Of a DNA stretch of 64,000 bases, positions 32,513-40,965 are shown piece by piece; position 1 is the stretch's first letter, and each line of letters begins with the position of its first letter. This stretch comes from UBA7703 sp034926785 (GTDB lineage: Bacteria > Bacillota > Clostridia > Christensenellales > CAG-138): contig JAYFQU010000001.1 in the NCBI GenBank assembly GCA_034926785.1, positions 36,661 to 100,660 on the forward strand, given 5' to 3'. The notes under the pieces are model-generated. The model was not told where the DNA came from, searched no databases, and saw nothing but the letters and a program-made list of their open reading frames with translations. A program made the position numbers and the translations under genes.

Positions 32513-33496
32513 CTATTTGGCCGGTATCGTCCAATCAATCACCGCCCCGCCGCTGGTAAGCCCAGAACCAAAGCCGACGAGCGCAACGCGGTCTCCCGCG
32601 TTCAGCCACCCGCTCTCCCAGGCGTCGCACAGCGCAATCGGGATCGAGGCGGAGGATGTATTGGCATAGGTTGCGATGTTGACGAAGAATTGTTCGCGCT
32701 TCATCTGCATCGAGCGCACCACGAAATCGATGATCTTCTCGTTTGCTTGGTGCGGAACCACTTTGGTATAGGGGTTCTCCCCGCAATGCCCGGCGAGCTG
32801 CCTAAGCGTGCCCTCGAGTACGCCGACCGCATAGGTGAAGACATCCGCGCCCTTCATGCGAATGAACTCCCGTTCGGCGGGATATCCCGCGGTAAAGGGC
32901 GTGCTTCTCGCCTCTTTTTTGAGCAGGATAGCGCTCTCATCGTCCGGCGTCGCGTCAAGGATCGGGTAGAGCAGTCGCGCGCAGTCGCTCCGCCTGAGCA
33001 CGAGCGCGCCCGCGCCGTCTCCAAAGAGCACGCAGGTGGAGCGATCCGTCCAGTCGATGTATTTCGACATCACCTCGCTCGCAACCACAATCGCCGCATC
33101 CTTGTTCAACGTCTCCATCAGCGACGCCGCGCTCACGAGCGCGTAGATAAAGCCCGTGCACCCGGCGGAGATGTCCATTGCCGCGCAGTGCGGGATCCCA
33201 AGCGCCTTTTGTACGCTGCCCGCGAGCGACGGGGTAAGGTTGTCCCCCGTGATCGTACAGGCGACGATGACGCCGATCTCATCCGGCCCGAGTCCCGACA
33301 GGGTCAATGCGTCCTGCGCGGCGGAGAACGCCATTTCGGTTGCCGTCTCCTCTGTCACCACATGGCGGGAGCGGATGCCCGTGCGCTTGCTGATCCATTC
33401 GTCGCTTGTCTCTACCTGCGCCTCCAGATCAAAATTCGTCACCACTTTTTCGGGCACACATTTGCCGATGCCCGCAATCGTAACGGGTGCTAACAT
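32513..33496 (-). CDS. fabH: 3-oxoacyl-[ACP] synthase III FabH
   Basis: A 327-residue KAS III that condenses acetyl-CoA (or a branched starter) with malonyl-ACP. The Cys-His-Asn triad is visible: MDISAGCTGFIYAL (about residue 110), VVPHQANEKII and YANTSSASIPIAL. The usual arginine region WISKRTGIRSR is present. The start at 33496 (MLAPVTIAGIGKC) overlaps the accA stop as TGATG and has GAGGTGGT upstream. Confidence 0.95.
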   Translation of the reverse strand: MLAPVTIAGIGKCVPEKVVTNFDLEAQVETSDEWISKRTGIRSRHVVTEETATEMAFSAAQDALTLSGLGPDEIGVIVACTITGDNLTPSLAGSVQKALGIPHCAAMDISAGCTGFIYALVSAASLMETLNKDAAIVVASEVMSKYIDWTDRSTCVLFGDGAGALVLRRSDCARLLYPILDATPDDESAILLKKEARSTPFTAGYPAEREFIRMKGADVFTYAVGVLEGTLRQLAGHCGENPYTKVVPHQANEKIIDFVVRSMQMKREQFFVNIATYANTSSASIPIALCDAWESGWLNAGDRVALVGFGSGLTSGGAVIDWTIPAK

Positions 33497-34332
33497 CAGT
33501 ACCACCTCATATTCAGATATTTTTGCTGCCGCTGCTCCACCAGCCGCTCCTGCGGATAGCTGTAGAGTCGCTTCAGCGCATTGCGGATGGCCTTCTTTAC
33601 CGCCTCTGCGCTCTCATCCATATGAAAGCGGGAATAGCCGGGGGTTTCGCGGATGATACCGTCCACAATGCCAAACCGCCTGAGATCCGCCGCCGTGAGC
33701 TTTAGATTCTTCGCCGCCTCGGAGGCCAGCGAGCTGTCCTTAAACAAAATCGACGCAGCGCCCTCCGGCGAAATCACGGAAAAATAGCTGTTTTCCAGCA
33801 TGATGAGCCGATCCGCCAACGAGAGCGCCAGCGCGCCGCCGCTGCCGCCTTCTCCGATGATGATGGAGATGGTCGGGGTTTTCACCGCTGCCATCGCCTC
33901 CAGATGTTCGGCAATCACGCGCCCCTGCCCCTTAGCCTCCGCGTCCACGCCGCAGAACGCGCCGGGCGTATCCACAAGGCAGATGACGGGGCGGTGGAAC
34001 TTCTCCGCCTGCTTCAGCGCGCGCATGGACTTTCGATATCCTTCCGGGGACGGCATGCCGAAGTTGCAGCGCATGCGCTCCTCCAGCGTATGCCCCTTCT
34101 GCTGGCCGATGACGGTGACAGGATAGGTCTCAAACCATGCCACGGCGGTGACGATTGCCTCGTCGTCTCCCATGCACTGATCCCCGCGCACCTCAAATAC
34201 GCCGTGAAAGAGTTTCTCCATATAGTCCCGCGCCTGCGGACGGTCCTCCTTGCGCGCGCTCATCACGCGCGCCCAGGCGGGCTCCGTCTCCTGCGGCAGG
34301 ATGACGGGCACAGCCGTTGTCTGCTGTTTCAT
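33496..34332 (-). CDS. accA: Acetyl-CoA carboxylase carboxyltransferase subunit alpha
   Basis: A 278-residue alpha subunit of the carboxyltransferase. Motifs: GGSGGALALSLADRLIMLENS and YFSVISPEGAASILFKD with the glycine oxyanion hole, and FGMPSPEGYRKSMRALKQAEKF. Together with AccD it transfers CO2 from carboxybiotin to acetyl-CoA to form malonyl-CoA. The protein lacks the long N-terminal helical region of the E. coli subunit (319 residues), as is usual in Firmicutes. It overlaps accD by four bases. Confidence 0.95.
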   Translation of the reverse strand: MKQQTTAVPVILPQETEPAWARVMSARKEDRPQARDYMEKLFHGVFEVRGDQCMGDDEAIVTAVAWFETYPVTVIGQQKGHTLEERMRCNFGMPSPEGYRKSMRALKQAEKFHRPVICLVDTPGAFCGVDAEAKGQGRVIAEHLEAMAAVKTPTISIIIGEGGSGGALALSLADRLIMLENSYFSVISPEGAASILFKDSSLASEAAKNLKLTAADLRRFGIVDGIIRETPGYSRFHMDESAEAVKKAIRNALKRLYSYPQERLVEQRQQKYLNMRWY

Positions 34333-35198
34333 CGGCGCGTTCCCCCTTCCGGCGCACTTGCGCGTTGCGTGTTATGCAGCGCGAGGATGGAGGCGAGGGT
34401 TTCGCGCAGATCCTTCCGTTCGACAATGCGATCAAGCAGCCCGTGCGCGTAGAGATACTCCGCCGTCTGGAAACCCTCCGGCAGCTTATCCCGCACAGTT
34501 TGCTCAATCACACGCGGGCCGGCAAAGCCGATCAGCGCGCCGGGCTCGGCGAGCGTGATATCCCCCTGCATGGCGAAGCTCGCGGTCACGCCGCCCGTGG
34601 TCGGGTGCGTGAGCACGTTGACGTACAGGAGCCCCGCCGCGCTGTGCCGCGCGAGCGCAATGGTCGTGCGCGACATCTGCATGAGCGAGAGCACGCCCTC
34701 CTGCATTCTTGCGCCGCCGGAGGCACAAAATATGACGAGCGGCAGGCGGTTATGCAGAGCAAACTCCGCGAGAATCACAATCTTATCGCCCACCACGGTG
34801 CCCATGCTGCCCATCATAAAATAGCTGTCCATCACGGCGAGCGCAGTGCGCTGTCCCTTGATGGTCGCCTTTCCGATGACTACGCCTTCCTGCATCTTGG
34901 ACTTGGCGCGTTCCTTCTCCAGTTTGGTGCGATAGCCCGGAAACGAGAGCGGGTCGCCCGCCTCGGTTTCGCGTTCGATTTCGATGAAGCTGCCGCTGTC
35001 CACAATCGCCTCGATACGGCGATAGGCAGGCTGGCGAAACAGGCTGCCGCAATAGGGGCAGGCCGCGTCCCCCGCGAGCACCACGTCCGCCACGAGATCC
35101 CGCCCGCAGCGGGCGCAGCGGAGCATGTCCAGTTGGCTCGCGGATGGTTCTCCTTCCAGCGCTTCGGCTTGATCCAGCCGTTCCGTAAACAGATTCAT
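34329..35198 (-). CDS. accD: Acetyl-CoA carboxylase carboxyltransferase subunit beta
   Basis: A 289-residue beta subunit with the N-terminal zinc ribbon CARCGRDLVAD...CPYCGSLF (residues about 28-52) and the crotonase-like body (FCASGGARMQEGVLSLMQM, YVNVLTHPTTGGVTASFAM, EPGALIGFAGPRVIEQT). The four Cys of the ribbon are intact. It overlaps accC and accA, so carboxyltransferase subunits are made in step. Confidence 0.95.
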   Translation of the reverse strand: MNLFTERLDQAEALEGEPSASQLDMLRCARCGRDLVADVVLAGDAACPYCGSLFRQPAYRRIEAIVDSGSFIEIERETEAGDPLSFPGYRTKLEKERAKSKMQEGVVIGKATIKGQRTALAVMDSYFMMGSMGTVVGDKIVILAEFALHNRLPLVIFCASGGARMQEGVLSLMQMSRTTIALARHSAAGLLYVNVLTHPTTGGVTASFAMQGDITLAEPGALIGFAGPRVIEQTVRDKLPEGFQTAEYLYAHGLLDRIVERKDLRETLASILALHNTQRASAPEGGTRR

Positions 35199-36556
35199 GG
35201 CAGCCTCCCCAAGTAGCGCGGCAAAAACTGCTGCTCAATCCATTTGGTATGCACATTTCCCGTTTGAAAATCGCTTTCGTTCAGCATCGCCCAAGCTAGG
35301 TTCGCGTTGTGCTCGATGCCGTCGATGCCGAGCTCGTTCAGCGCGGCGCAGGAGAGGCGAATCGCCTCCTCACGTTCGTCCGCATAGGCGATGAGTTTGA
35401 GCACCATGGAGTCGTAATAAGGCGAAATCTCGTCCCCCGCCGCATAGCCGCTATCAACGCGTATGCCGTTGCCGCCGGGCAGGCGCATGCCGCGAATCAC
35501 GCCTGGCGAAGGACGAAAATTCTCCTCCGGGCACTCCGCGTTAATGCGGCATTCAATGGCATGTCCGCGCGGGATCAGGTTCTCCTGCAGAATGCGAATG
35601 TGGTGGCCGAGCGCCACCTGTATCTGCGCCTTGACGAGGTCGAGCCCAAAGATGCTTTCCGTAACCGGGTGTTCAACCTGAATACGCGCGTTCATCTCCA
35701 TGAAGAAAAAGCGTCCGTCCCGCGTGAGTAAAAACTCCACGGTGCCCGCGTTTTGATAACCCACCGCACGGGCGATCTCCACCGCCGTCTGTTCGATTGC
35801 CGCCAGTGTGCCCGCCGCCACGTTCGCCGCCGGGGCCTCCTCAATAAGTTTCTGATTCTTACGCTGCAAGGTGCATTCCCGCGTGCCGAGATGCAGCACC
35901 GTCCCATGCAGATCCGCAAGAATCTGCACCTCGATGTGCCGTGCCTCGGGCAGATACGCCTCGAGATAGACGCTGCCGTCCCCAAACGCCAGTTCCGCCT
36001 CCCTCCGGACGAGCGGAAACTCGCGTTCCAGCGTAGACGCGTCCTCTACGATGCGAATGCCCTTGCCGCCGCCGCCTTTGGACGCCTTGATCATCAGCGG
36101 ATAGCCAATCATCTTTGCGGCCAAGACCGCCTCCTTCAGACTTTCCACCGTCCCGTCTGAACCGGGCACGACGGGGAACCCGTTGGCAATCATCGTCTTT
36201 CGCGCGGCTTCCTTATCCCCCAGCACGCGCATGGTCTCCGGCGCAGGGCCAATCAATCGAACGCCCGCCTCCCGGCAAGCCTCGGCAAACGCGCCGTTTT
36301 CCGAAAGAAACCCGACGCCGGGATGCAGCAGATCCGCGCGGTAGGCCTTCGCCGCCGCCAGGATCGCGTCGATATTCAGATAGCTCTTGTCCGCCGGACG
36401 CGGGCCGATGCAGACGCTCTCATCCGCAAGGCGCACGGGCAGGCTCCGTTCGTCATTTTCCGAGTAGACCGCAACGCTTCTTAGCCCTAGCTTTTTGCAG
36501 CTGCGGATGATGCGGACGGCAATTTCCCCGCGATTGGCAACCAGTACCGTCTGCAT
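35195..36556 (-). CDS. accC: Acetyl-CoA carboxylase biotin carboxylase subunit
   Basis: A 453-residue biotin carboxylase. Motifs: VLVANRGEIAVRIIRSCKK, the ATP-grasp Gly-rich loop IKASKGGGGKGIRIV, EMNARIQVEHPVTE and ECRINAEC. It carboxylates biotin on AccB using ATP and bicarbonate. Start at 36556 (MQTVLVANRG) follows AAGGAA by seven bases; the in-frame GTG at 36571 lies inside the end of accB and is less likely. Confidence 0.96.
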   Translation of the reverse strand: MQTVLVANRGEIAVRIIRSCKKLGLRSVAVYSENDERSLPVRLADESVCIGPRPADKSYLNIDAILAAAKAYRADLLHPGVGFLSENGAFAEACREAGVRLIGPAPETMRVLGDKEAARKTMIANGFPVVPGSDGTVESLKEAVLAAKMIGYPLMIKASKGGGGKGIRIVEDASTLEREFPLVRREAELAFGDGSVYLEAYLPEARHIEVQILADLHGTVLHLGTRECTLQRKNQKLIEEAPAANVAAGTLAAIEQTAVEIARAVGYQNAGTVEFLLTRDGRFFFMEMNARIQVEHPVTESIFGLDLVKAQIQVALGHHIRILQENLIPRGHAIECRINAECPEENFRPSPGVIRGMRLPGGNGIRVDSGYAAGDEISPYYDSMVLKLIAYADEREEAIRLSCAALNELGIDGIEHNANLAWAMLNESDFQTGNVHTKWIEQQFLPRYLGRLP

Positions 36557-36557
36557 G

Positions 36558-36974
36558 CTAGTTTCCTTCACTCAGCAGGAACAGCCCGTCGCCCGCGGCA
36601 ACGGTCGCTCCGTCCGCCGCAAGGATCGCCTGCACGATCCCGCTTTTGGGAGAGCGGATCTCGTTCATCGTTTTCATAGCCTCGATGATGCAGAGCGTAT
36701 CGCCCTTGTTTACACGTGTCCCAACCAAGACAAATGGTTCCGCGCCGGGTTCCTTCGCGAGGTAAAACACGCCGGAGATCGGCGAGCGGATGGCATCCTT
36801 TGCCTCGGGTTCCGCCGTTTCCTGCGATGGCGTGGGCACGGCCTGCATAGCGGCGGCAGGCGCGGCAGCGGCGCGCTCCAGCACGAGCCGTAGCTCCCCC
36901 GTCTGCACCTCCACCCTGGAAAAGGAGTACTGTTCCGCTCGATCCATCAGTCTGAAGATTGCGTCAAGCTCCAT
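36558..36974 (-). CDS. accB: Biotin carboxyl carrier protein of acetyl-CoA carboxylase
   Basis: A 138-residue BCCP. The biotinyl domain (residues about 60-138) ends with CIIEAMKTMNEIRSPKSG, where the Lys of EAMKTM is biotinylated, and the 'thumb' region is present (VFYLAKEPGAEPF). An Ala/Pro-rich linker joins it to the N-terminal helix. Start at 36974 is preceded by AAAGGAATATTTGG. It is the first structural gene after the MarR-controlled promoter. Confidence 0.95.
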   Translation of the reverse strand: MELDAIFRLMDRAEQYSFSRVEVQTGELRLVLERAAAAPAAAMQAVPTPSQETAEPEAKDAIRSPISGVFYLAKEPGAEPFVLVGTRVNKGDTLCIIEAMKTMNEIRSPKSGIVQAILAADGATVAAGDGLFLLSEGN

Positions 36975-37074
36975 CCAAATATTCCTTTCGGCATAAAAAA
37001 AGTATGAGTTCGCATGATGTTTGCGCGCTGTTTTCCAGCCGCTGTGGCGTAATAAAAAAATGATTCCGCATTTA

Positions 37075-37131
37075 GTTAGCAGTGCTAACAAACTTGCGCA
37101 GAATCATAACACGGCATGTTTTTCTTGTCAA
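37075..37131 (-). promoter_or_regulatory. Promoter and palindromic operator of the acc-fab operon
   Basis: On the minus strand TTGACA (37126-37131), 17-base spacer and TATGAT (37103-37108) form a near-consensus promoter. Just downstream, GTTAGCA-G-TGCTAAC at 37075-37089 is a perfect inverted repeat covering about +7 to +21, a position suited to repression. The nearest regulator is the MarR protein encoded at 37324. The rest of the 349-base gap holds the hairpin at 37279 and no gene. Confidence 0.78.
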
Positions 37132-37278
37132 GGCTATGCCGCATGGCCTCTGTAGAATTGTGAAGCTGAAAAATAGTATACAGGTTTTCGTTATGTGTTG
37201 TATAACGCGCAGCGCCCAGGAAGAAACAAGCGGAAAATTGCAGAAAAATCGCGCGTCTCCGGTTTCTTTGCAATCAAA

Positions 37279-37311
37279 GCGGGGCTGGCAGGCCGCCGCC
37301 AGAATCCCCGC
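37279..37311 (-). terminator. Hairpin after the marR gene, probable terminator
   Basis: GCGGGG...CTGGC paired with GCCAG...CCCCGC forms a long stem on the minus strand followed by TTTGATT, 12 bases after the marR stop. The T run is short, so termination may be partial, allowing some read-through into accB. Confidence 0.55.
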
Positions 37312-37323
37312 ATTATACAGTGC

Positions 37324-37773
37324 TTACACGCGAAGATGGTTGAAAAAGTTCACAAGCGCCTGCATAGATTTCAACACTTCCGGGTATTCCGCAACATGAA
37401 AATCACGCATCACGCTATGGATAAGCATATCGTGAAATTGTTTGTGTTTTTTGCACATGGTCTCGCCGGACTCGGTGAGTCTGAGGATGCTTTTGCGCCC
37501 GTCGTCCTCCGCGCGCGTTTTCTCCAGATACCCCTTCTCGACAAGGCGGTTGACGGAGACGCTGACCGTCGCCTTGGTGACGCCGAGCATCTCCGCAATC
37601 TGCGTGAGCGTCGCCTCTGGAATATCCTGAACAATCTCAAGCGCGTGCATCTCCGTGCGGCTGAGGTTTCCGTTGGCAAGTTTGGATACGCTCTGCTCCT
37701 GCAGGCGTAATACGCTGTAGAACATATCCTTAAGGGCTTGGTTAAGCAGCAGTTCGATCTCCTGATCGGTCAT
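37324..37773 (-). CDS. MarR-family regulator, probable fatty acid biosynthesis repressor (FabT-like)
   Basis: A 149-residue MarR-type winged helix protein: LSRTEMHALEIVQDIPEATLTQIAEMLGVTKATVSVSVNRLVEKGYL spans helix-turn-helix and recognition helix (about residues 37-85; quoted here only to mark the region), with the wing EKTRAEDDGRKSILRLTESG. In streptococci and clostridia a MarR protein (FabT) heads the fab cluster and represses it with acyl-ACP as co-repressor. Position and a 15-bp dyad at the accB promoter support the same role. Its own promoter, TTGCAT (37852-37857) and TATGAT (37830-37835), lacks that dyad. Confidence 0.85.
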   Translation of the reverse strand: MTDQEIELLLNQALKDMFYSVLRLQEQSVSKLANGNLSRTEMHALEIVQDIPEATLTQIAEMLGVTKATVSVSVNRLVEKGYLEKTRAEDDGRKSILRLTESGETMCKKHKQFHDMLIHSVMRDFHVAEYPEVLKSMQALVNFFNHLRV

Positions 37774-37868
37774 TTTTCTCTCTCCTTCTCGCCGGGCTAG
37801 CGAAACTCGTCTGTACTACGAACCAATTCATCATACCATATGCAACACAAAATGCAAATTCGTGCGGC

Positions 37869-37897
37869 TTGATGCCGCGCAAAAACTGTACTATACT
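37869..37897 (+). promoter_or_regulatory. Promoter of the LysM gene
   Basis: TTGATG (37869-37874), 17-base spacer, TATACT (37892-37897) on the plus strand. It lies back to back with the marR promoter on the other strand. Confidence 0.7.
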
Positions 37898-37955
37898 AAT
37901 CATAACAATCTTTGTCGTTCCGACGCAACCAACGGAATCGAAAGGAGAAGATAAC

Positions 37956-38324
37956 ATGGCTGTCTCACTTGACGCATTATCCAAAAAACACGGTCGCCTC
38001 TTCGTCCTCCATGTCGTGGCCAGCGGAGAAAATCTCTCTAGAATCGCCGCAAAGTACAACACCAGTATTCCGATGATCCTCAAACACAACAGCATTATCA
38101 AGGACAAAAGTCATATCGAGCCCGGCTGGAAGCTGGAAATTCCGGATGAACGCCCCGGGAAGCAAAACTATGTTCAGCACCTTGTTACGGCGGGCGAGAA
38201 GCTCGGCGATCTGGTACGAACCTATGCCACTACGGTTGAAGCCGTTATGGATTTAAACCCGTCGGTCACGAATCCCAACCTGATTCGCGCAGGGGCAACC
38301 CTCAAAATTCCGGATAACCGCTGA
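37956..38324 (+). CDS. Protein with two LysM domains
   Basis: A 122-residue protein made almost only of two LysM repeats: VLHVVASGENLSRIAAKYNT to WKLEIPDE (residues about 17-65) and VQHLVTAGEKLGDLVRTYAT to ATLKIPDNR (about 73-122). LysM binds peptidoglycan or chitin-like glycans. No signal peptide or membrane segment is visible at the N-terminus (MAVSLDALSKKHGRLF), so it may be cytoplasmic, spore-associated like SafA-type proteins, or exported in another way. The start is set by AAAGGAGAAG seven bases upstream. Monocistronic, with its own promoter and terminator. Confidence 0.85.
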   Translation: MAVSLDALSKKHGRLFVLHVVASGENLSRIAAKYNTSIPMILKHNSIIKDKSHIEPGWKLEIPDERPGKQNYVQHLVTAGEKLGDLVRTYATTVEAVMDLNPSVTNPNLIRAGATLKIPDNR

Positions 38325-38351
38325 TTCGGCAGCTGTTTTACTCCGATCCTG

Positions 38352-38383
38352 AGCTCCCATACCATTGGTGCGGGAGCTTTTAT
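38352..38383 (+). terminator. Intrinsic terminator of the LysM gene
   Basis: AGCTCCC pairs with GGGAGCT around a 13-base loop and is followed by TTTAT. It starts 28 bases after the stop codon. Confidence 0.8.
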
Positions 38384-38679
38384 ACGTTTATTTCCGCATC
38401 GGCCGGTTACGGCGTCGATCCAGCGTGCGTTTCTAACATGCGGCGAGCAAAAGCGGAGTGGATTTATGACCGCTTTGAGAAACAAAAACGCCGGAACAGC
38501 TGCGCTATTTCAAGGTTGCAGTGTCAAAAAGCGGTAAAAAAGACACCGGGTACGTGCCGCCGTGCTTTTGGAAACACGCTCCAGCATCAAAAAAATCTTA
38601 TATTTTTCCGCGGCTATACACATTTTGTTTGTTGTATGATACCATCTTCTACAATTTAGCGAAGAGGGTGGTGAATTGC
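38384..38679. other. Intergenic stretch without a supported gene
   Basis: About 300 bases between the LysM terminator and the methyltransferase. Short open frames here (for example from 38438 or 38521) have no family character and unusual composition. TATGAT near 38634 could be a -10 box for the methyltransferase, with no good -35. Nothing else is recognisable. Confidence 0.5.
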
Positions 38680-39492
38680 ATGCAGGAGGATATCGCAACC
38701 GTTCAGGCATATTATGATCAGAACGCAGAGCTTGAGTGGCAACGGCTGGATGAGCATCCGTTCGAATTCTTGCTCACTACGCACATGATGGAGCGGTATG
38801 TGAAGCCCGGAGACCGTGTGCTGGACATCGGCGGCGGCCCGGGACGGTATGCGATTCACTTCGCAAAACGCGGCTGCGAGGTCACGCTCGTTGACCTCTC
38901 GGAGGAAAACGTTCGCCTCGCGCAGGCAAAAGCCGCCGAGGCGGGCGTCTGCATCCGTTCTCATGTCGCGAATTGCCTGAACCTGCTCGATCTTGGCCTT
39001 GGTCAATTTGATCATGTGTTGCTGATGGGGCCGCTGTATCATCTGATTGATTCTGAAGAGCAGTTTCAGGCGGTGGAATGCGCGCTGCTGCATTTAAGGC
39101 CGGGCGCCAAATTCTATGCGAGTTTTATATTAACATTTGCCGGAATCCTGTATGATCTGAAGAATGCCGGCAACATCGTTATCGACGCAGTCAATCCCGC
39201 TTCCCGCGCGATCATCGACGCAGTCGCAACGGGAGGCGACTACCGAGGCAAGGCGTTTACACGCGCGTGCTTCCTGCATCAGCGTAATATCCTGCCGTTT
39301 CTGGAGCAGTTTCCGCTCAAAAAGCTGCATTTCTTCGGGCAGGAGGGCATCCTCGCGCCGAACGAGCCGGAGCTGCTCCGGCGGGAGCCGGAGGAGATCG
39401 CCTGCTGGCTGGAGATTGCGAAAAAGTATTTAGAGGTGCCGGAGTTGCTTGCGTTTTCCGAGCACGCAATGTACATCGGCGAAAAAATCTGA
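38680..39492 (+). CDS. Class I SAM-dependent methyltransferase
   Basis: A 270-residue methyltransferase with the SAM-binding motif I RVLDIGGGPGRYAIHFAKRG (about residue 45), motif II acidic residue in VTLVDLSEENV and motif IV FDHVLLMGPLYHL. The substrate is not evident; the N-terminal IATVQAYYDQNAELEWQRL is common in small-molecule methyltransferases of Firmicutes. Start: ATG at 38680 with GAGGGTGG eight bases upstream; an in-frame GTG at 38671 is also possible. Longer upstream starts add unrelated sequence. Single gene, ended by the shared hairpin at 39516. Confidence 0.87.
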   Translation: MQEDIATVQAYYDQNAELEWQRLDEHPFEFLLTTHMMERYVKPGDRVLDIGGGPGRYAIHFAKRGCEVTLVDLSEENVRLAQAKAAEAGVCIRSHVANCLNLLDLGLGQFDHVLLMGPLYHLIDSEEQFQAVECALLHLRPGAKFYASFILTFAGILYDLKNAGNIVIDAVNPASRAIIDAVATGGDYRGKAFTRACFLHQRNILPFLEQFPLKKLHFFGQEGILAPNEPELLRREPEEIACWLEIAKKYLEVPELLAFSEHAMYIGEKI

Positions 39493-39515
39493 ACGCCTAT
39501 TCCCCTATCAACACG

Positions 39516-39543
39516 GCAGCCCGCCGGAATTCCGGCGGGCTGC
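39516..39543. terminator. Perfect palindromic terminator between convergent genes
   Basis: GCAGCCCGCCGGAA is followed immediately by its own reverse complement, giving a 28-base perfect palindrome between the methyltransferase (plus) and the diguanylate cyclase (minus). T-rich flanks are weak on both sides. Confidence 0.7.
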
Positions 39544-39562
39544 TTGTTGCTCATTGGGTTCT

Positions 39563-40714
39563 CTATGCGCACTTTTTCGCGTTTTTTACCTCATACATCA
39601 TCTGATCCGCGCGGCTGATGAGCGTCTCATATGTCAGATCCCGCTGCCAATCCCAGTCCGCAAACCCTATGCTCAGGCTAATGGGCTTGAGTTCCTGATG
39701 CGTGGTATTCCAATCGGTCACATTCATCTGAATACGGGCAATGAGGCCGTATGCATCCGCCCCTCGCTCCGCCGGAAGCGCAATGCAAAACTCGTCTCCG
39801 CCGTAGCGTGCAAGAAATGCCTCCGAGTTTTTGCAGCTCGTCTTGAGGATCCCCGCAACTGCGTTGAGGATTCCGTCGCCATAAAAATGCCCATAGGTGT
39901 CGTTGATCTGTTTAAACCCGTCAACATCCATCATAATGAGCGTCAATCCGCCGTTCTTTGGCTGATCCCGTTCTCGCGTTTCGCGCAACAGAAATTTAGA
40001 AAGCTCCCTCCTGTTGTTCAGTCCCGTCAACGGATCGGTTGAGATCTGCCGGTTCTGCGCGTCGATATAGACGAGCAATATGGATACCGAGGCAAGAATC
40101 CAATTGAGGCTCAAACCGTAGAAAAAGAGCTGTAAAAAGCCCCCGGCCGACGGCAACACCGCAAAAAACGCCATGGTATAGCAGCGCCGCCTATCATCCA
40201 CCCAGGCGGAGCCCTTCGCCTTAATCAAGGAGCGAACGCTAGCGTAGATCAGATACGCATAGGAGAAAAATGCATAGACATAAACGCCAAGCGCGCGGTG
40301 ATAAACATTCTTGGCGTCTATGGTAAACACAAAGCCATATTCCAGATTGAACACCAGCGCCGCGATAAAGAGCACCAGCGGTATGGTCGCGATCGTGATT
40401 CGCCTTTTTGCAGCGGAGATGTCGTTGCTCAGCGCAACCTCCACATACAGCGCCCAGAGATACGGCAAGAGTACATGAAGGATATAGTAACATGTTTCGA
40501 GGGCGTAATTGAGCTCCCGCGCAAACAAAAACCGCTTTCCGTCGATCAGCCAGCACGCCGCGTCGACGATCAGCATCGCGATCATGGTATAGATCAGATG
40601 ATTAAACCGCCTCTGCGCCGCGGAAGAGCCGATGGTTTGCCGTTGAGTCACCAGGATAACCGACATCAGAATGATTCCCACAGCGCTGATTTCCACATAT
40701 AGCGCGCTTAACAT
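39563..40714 (-). CDS. Membrane diguanylate cyclase (GGDEF)
   Basis: A 383-residue protein with about six to seven membrane helices in the first 215 residues and a C-terminal GGDEF domain (about 225-383). Motifs: DPLTGLNNRRELSKFLL, MMDVDGFKQINDTYGHFYGDGIL and the active site RYGGDEFCIALP, all intact, so c-di-GMP synthesis is expected. The allosteric I-site RxxD that should lie just before it reads NSEA, so product inhibition of the usual kind is absent. The membrane part resembles 7TM-type input modules, with unknown ligand. ATG at 40714 follows GGAGGGGTAGGGA. It lies three bases after the stop of a small ORF. Confidence 0.9.
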   Translation of the reverse strand: MLSALYVEISAVGIILMSVILVTQRQTIGSSAAQRRFNHLIYTMIAMLIVDAACWLIDGKRFLFARELNYALETCYYILHVLLPYLWALYVEVALSNDISAAKRRITIATIPLVLFIAALVFNLEYGFVFTIDAKNVYHRALGVYVYAFFSYAYLIYASVRSLIKAKGSAWVDDRRRCYTMAFFAVLPSAGGFLQLFFYGLSLNWILASVSILLVYIDAQNRQISTDPLTGLNNRRELSKFLLRETRERDQPKNGGLTLIMMDVDGFKQINDTYGHFYGDGILNAVAGILKTSCKNSEAFLARYGGDEFCIALPAERGADAYGLIARIQMNVTDWNTTHQELKPISLSIGFADWDWQRDLTYETLISRADQMMYEVKNAKKCA

Positions 40715-40717
40715 TCC

Positions 40718-40843
40718 CTACCCCTCCATCCAAGAGCGCCGGAGATATTCCGTGCGCTTTCGCGAACCCGGGCTTCCCTTGTCGTCCAGCCATTGCAGCA
40801 CCGACGGTTGCCGCCATTTTCCAAGCCGCCCCGTCGGTACCAT
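40718..40843 (-). CDS. Candidate 41-residue ORF directly upstream of the GGDEF gene
   Basis: An ATG at 40843, with AAAGGGATGAC just upstream, opens a 41-codon frame: MVPTGRLGKWRQPSVLQWLD and then DKGSPGSRKRTEYLRRSWME plus a final Gly. It stops at 40718, four bases before the cyclase ATG (TAGGGAATG), and the Shine-Dalgarno of the cyclase lies inside its last codons. The peptide is basic, with four Trp and no membrane segment. A translationally coupled small protein or a leader peptide would both fit; I do not recognise a family. Confidence 0.45.
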   Translation of the reverse strand: MVPTGRLGKWRQPSVLQWLDDKGSPGSRKRTEYLRRSWMEG

Positions 40844-40878
40844 GTCATCCCTTTGATTTATTTGTAACTATTTTTTAC

Positions 40879-40887
40879 AGTATACCA
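40879..40887 (-). promoter_or_regulatory. Extended -10 promoter of the sORF-GGDEF unit
   Basis: TGGTATACT on the minus strand (TG-N-TATACT) is an extended -10 element without a good -35 box. It lies about 35 bases upstream of the small ORF start. Confidence 0.5.
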
Positions 40888-40965
40888 TACTCGATGTACA
40901 TTTTCATCTGTCTCTATGCAGATCTGCTGCACACGGTGCGCTCACGCCGAACACCCACTCAAAAT

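Noticed and set aside
31241..33493. A 750-codon open frame on the plus strand opposite fabK, acpP and fabH
   Set aside because: Spans three known genes of the opposite strand; low-complexity Arg/Ala-rich translation, no start signal. A shadow of the GC-rich codon pattern.
40715..40900. A c-di-GMP riboswitch in front of the GGDEF gene
   Set aside because: The expected conserved elements of GEMM-I or c-di-GMP-II are not present; a small ORF explains the stretch better.
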